64,000 bases of DNA from Selaginella tamariscina (Eukaryota > Streptophyta > Lycopodiopsida > Selaginellales > Selaginellaceae). The notes below the pieces were generated by a model. That model saw only the letters and a program-made list of their open reading frames with translations. It was not told the origin of the DNA and searched no databases. The stretch spans positions 716,330 through 780,329 of the forward strand of contig PUQB01000058.1 of assembly GCA_003024785.1 (NCBI GenBank), in the 5' to 3' direction. The stretch's first letter is position 1. The number at the start of each line of letters is the position of its first letter. Positions 61,315 through 64,000 of this stretch are shown piece by piece. A program made the translations under genes and the position numbers.

Positions 61315-61618
61315 TACAGACTCTTCTATGTACAGAGATGTCTAGACATTCTTATACGTAATATATAGATGCATTATACTAATATCACGCAGTATCTCCC
61401 GCATATGTACGTCTATCTAACATATACACACAGACATAACAAACATAAACATATATCAAATGTTTATTCATTATTACAGAAATGAATCATATTGGTTGAG
61501 AGTATGGGCAGTAAGCACAATACAAATCTACTGGAGATACAGACAGAGGAGGAAACTCAACAAGAGCTTTTCAAGTATTTCTCGCAGCATATTACAACAG
61601 CATCACAATAACAGATAA
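57244..61618 (+). CDS. Cyclic nucleotide-gated ion channel, group IV (CNGC19/20-like)
   Basis: Thirteen exons, all phases consistent: 57244-57528, 57858-58031, 58096-58194, 58268-58507, 58696-58843, 58916-59019, 59305-59565, 59663-59808, 59947-60024, 60097-60229, 60530-60794, 61121-61274, 61480-61618. It encodes 741 residues. The N-terminus has the Cys-rich GRCHDPLCTTCPAY typical of group IVa. Transmembrane segments follow, with an S4-like RVALLLQAVPRIVRIIPVL and a pore FWGFQQISTLAGNQ (filter AGN, as in CNGC19/20), then LIGNMQNFLQYLGRR. The C-linker is EMQLRRYEVEKWM, RVRQYERFNW and LPEDLYRDIRR. The cyclic nucleotide-binding domain has FGEELLTW, and the IQ motif is IQIYWRYRQRRK. Such channels conduct Ca2+ in immunity and salt stress. 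The ATG at 57244 is followed at once by a second (57247). A (TG)n run starts at the donor of exon 4. Confidence 0.93.
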
Positions 61619-62278
61619 ATCATTTTACCTTAACTCCAGTGATTAGTGTTAATTACATGATTTTCTTGTTTATATTACCATATAATCAAATGCGGATTAT
61701 GATCTCTCTGGTGTCCTTTTGGTTCATGGTTTGCCAGGGTGGTGGTACAAATATGTGTGTATGTGTGCATATATGTGTGTATGTGTGTATGTGTGTATCT
61801 GTATGTATAACACCTCCATTTTGCAGGTAATTTATGCGGCTAATGTAGTGCGTGGTTTATCTTTAATTTTCTATTAGGTGACGTGGATCTCGATATTCCC
61901 GATATTCTACTAGCATCTCCACGTGGCAAGTATGTTATGAGAGGGATATTGAAGACATGCACCTCTCTCTCTCACACACACACAATTGTTTTTCAGCTGA
62001 TCAAGCCCCGGGAAGATGGTTCCAAGATCAAACTAGGTACTTTATTTCAGCTTATTAACTTCTACGTGTGTGTGTGTGTGTGTGTTGTATTCAATATATA
62101 TACAGCTTATACATCGATAGGCGTAGAAGTTATGTGTGTGTATGTATGCGTGGGGTGTACACATACATTTGCTGGATGCTCTCTTCCTGTGCAAATACAT
62201 TTATATATTATAATAAATGACCATAATCTTGAGATTGTTATCAAAAGTTAATTACATGAGTTTAATTAAACCACGGAA
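61619..62278. other. CNGC 3' region, with a possible alternative last exon
   Basis: Convergent 3' flank of CNGC and SAUR. A short open stretch at 61879-61960 (DVDLDIPDILLASPRGKYVM) could be an alternative 3' exon or 3' UTR. It is not needed for a complete CNGC. (GT)n and (CA)n runs are present. Confidence 0.4.
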
Positions 62279-62730
62279 CTAACTATATAGCTCAAGAAGC
62301 TCATCAATGGATTCATCCTGTAGCTCGCGAGGATCATAGTTCTCCAGCATCCACAGCAGATGTTCAAACATGACAACCTCACAGGAGACCCTCACATCCT
62401 CACTGTCGAATTCTGACAATCTCTCTATGAAAGACTTGAACAATGGATGGCTCACATGCTTACTCTCCACAATATACCTCCTCCTGTCCTTTCCCACGTA
62501 CACCACGAAGCCTTTGTGTGTGTGTGCATAATACACATGTCAAATTATATATATACACATGTATATACATGTAATAAACAACTACCTTCTTCATCTTCAG
62601 TAGCAGCTTCTCTGTACTCATCGAGATCGCTCCTACATGACGAGGCAGAATCCAGTGATGTGTATGACTTCCTGTTCCTCCTCATAATCTTCCTCTGCCA
62701 GTTCTCTACAATTCTTCTCACCTTACTCAT
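62279..62730 (-). CDS. SAUR-family auxin-responsive protein (125 residues), with an intron
   Basis: Exons 62730-62586 and 62511-62279, joined in phase (EE|GFVVYVG) by a 74-base GT-AG intron. The SAUR core is GFVVYVGKDRRRYIVESKHV, then SHPLFKSFIERLSEF and an acidic SCEVVMFEHLLWML, matching 'G...VYVG...+RF+V...L.HP.F..LL...E.+G+.....+.+PC....F..++..+'. SAURs regulate cell expansion by inhibiting PP2C.D phosphatases and so activating plasma-membrane H+-ATPase. The basic N-terminus (RRIVENWQRKIMRRNRK) and acidic linker are typical. A TATA-like TTTATATATGAA lies on the minus strand at 62762-62773, very close to the ATG. An intron is unusual for this family in flowering plants. Confidence 0.88.
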
Positions 62731-63611
62731 TTTGAAAATTTGAAATTATAGCTGTTATTATTCATATATAAATCCTTGAAATATCATGAATATTCATAAA
62801 ACATATAAAGATTAATGTGTTTAAATAAATGAATTTTTGTAAAACTTAACTGGGTAAGATTGGAAAAGGGCAAAGGTTATGCATTGTTCCCAAACAGTAG
62901 CCAGCTGTCAACTCTGGCTGTCTCGTTTTCTGTCTTCTCTGTTCTTAATTTAATTTAATAAAAATTATATATAAATATTTAATTGAATATAAAATAGATT
63001 AACATCCACACAGAATGTATACGTATTGTTCTTTACGTGATTCTTACGTAGGAAATAGCTGTCTATGTACTTGGATATGACAAAACAAATGGAGTTATTT
63101 AAATAGCTTAAGCGGGTTGGAGTGAATCCTCGTATTGCTATCTATAAAAATATGATATTTTTTAAACTGTCTCTATAGAAACACTCGAGATTTAAAAATT
63201 TATATGCGTCACCAAATATTTTAATATAATGTTATTTAAAATTTTCAGTATATTTTTCAATACATTATAGAAAATATTAATGTTTAAGAATGCAATACAA
63301 TACAGGTAATTGGTGTAACATTTAAACATTTGATGACACACACACACACACACACCACACATATATGTGTATATAGATGAATAATTTGAGCCTGACAGGT
63401 ACTGGATGGATACATGTGATGACACAGGGAAGAATATTACAATTCTGATACTTCTCCAGCAGCTTGTCAATGCATGCAATCAGTAAGGACAATTCCCAAT
63501 GTACATATTGGTGCTTTCCAACTCCAGATTACTGTCCTGGTATATTCACTCTGACAAAGAATATTCATTGTTTTAAACTGTATATCTTGTCTCTTTCTAT
63601 ACACACACACA

Positions 63612-63671
<60 letters not shown>

Positions 63672-63803
63672 ACACACATACATATAATATAGACATACCA
63701 TGAAATATGCAGAATAGATTGCACACACACACACACACTTATACAGACAAGTTAAAGATATAGATATAATGAAATACACATGTATTATCAATACTCTCTG
63801 GCA

Positions 63804-63858
<55 letters not shown>

Positions 63859-63957
63859 AGTATGAAAGATACGTGTACTACTCTAGGAGTTAACACACGT
63901 ACATATATACACACATGAGTGTAACTTTTATAGGTATTAAACTCTTATTTTGATTGG

Positions 63958-63989
<32 letters not shown>

Positions 63990-64000
63990 TGAGTATATTT
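62731..64000. other. Intergenic AT-rich DNA with microsatellites
   Basis: SAUR upstream region, then AT-rich DNA. (CA)n at 63338-63354; (TG)n at 63627-63669; (CA)n at 63722-63738; (TG)n(AG)n at 63807-63858; (TG)n at 63961-63987. Open frames here are repeat translations. Confidence 0.7.

Noticed and set aside
1-64000. tRNA, rRNA or organelle-derived segments
   Set aside because: No cloverleaf B-box combinations, rRNA motifs or plastid/mitochondrial genes were noticed by eye; short tRNAs could still be missed.

Overview
This is nuclear DNA of a land plant. The evidence is the set of plant-specific families (AUX1/LAX auxin carrier, group IV CNGC channel, SAUR, MEKK-type MAPKKK, PAM71/GDT1-like chloroplast protein, ABCG half-transporter), short exons separated by GT-AG and a few GC-AG introns, and a high load of old transposable elements. 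The large cut-and-paste elements look more like those I associate with mosses, lycophytes or ferns than with seed plants, but that is an impression and not proven by the sequence.

Layout. (1) 1-600: a broken 3' piece of a RUVBL2 (reptin) gene. (2) 1.2-5.0 kb: a decayed CACTA-like transposase relic, minus strand. (3) 5.5-25.3 kb: an old, broken Ty3/gypsy chromovirus with both LTRs. Its pol region is split by a nested element of about 14.2 kb (7718-21894) with short inverted ends. (4) 25.3-33.1 kb: repeat-derived DNA including a second, gag-protease-only LTR element (27555-31729, minus). (5) 33.2-34.9 kb: an intact, divergent AUX1/LAX-like gene. (6) 34.9-46.1 kb: gene-poor repeat-derived DNA. 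(7) 46.1-62.7 kb: a gene-rich block with ABCG (-), MAPKKK (-), GDT1-like (+), CNGC (+) and SAUR (-), whose introns are full of GT/CA and CT/GA microsatellites. (8) 62.7-64 kb: AT-rich DNA with microsatellites.

The most striking object is the nested 14.2-kb element. It carries, transcribed outward from its centre, a transposase-like gene (minus) with three acidic-residue motifs and, on the plus strand, a gene combining a ParB-like N-terminal domain with a methyltransferase-like AdoMet motif, followed by an FCP1/NIF-like HAD phosphatase gene. Between the two arms lie two arrays, roughly 18 and 30 copies, of an 18-base perfect palindrome (GGCGGGATTAATCCCGCC) spaced about 44 bases apart. The second array has a four-palindrome higher-order period of about 178 bases. 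The first array appears to sit inside the first recognised intron of the transposase gene. A ParB-like protein next to parS-like palindrome arrays on a plant DNA transposon is a combination I do not recognise as described.

Three of the six host genes (ABCG, MAPKKK, GDT1-like) each lack exactly one base in or beside a homopolymer within otherwise well-conserved exons. This looks more like uncorrected assembly indels than decay. The ABCG gene also has an in-frame stop that a homopolymer slip does not explain.
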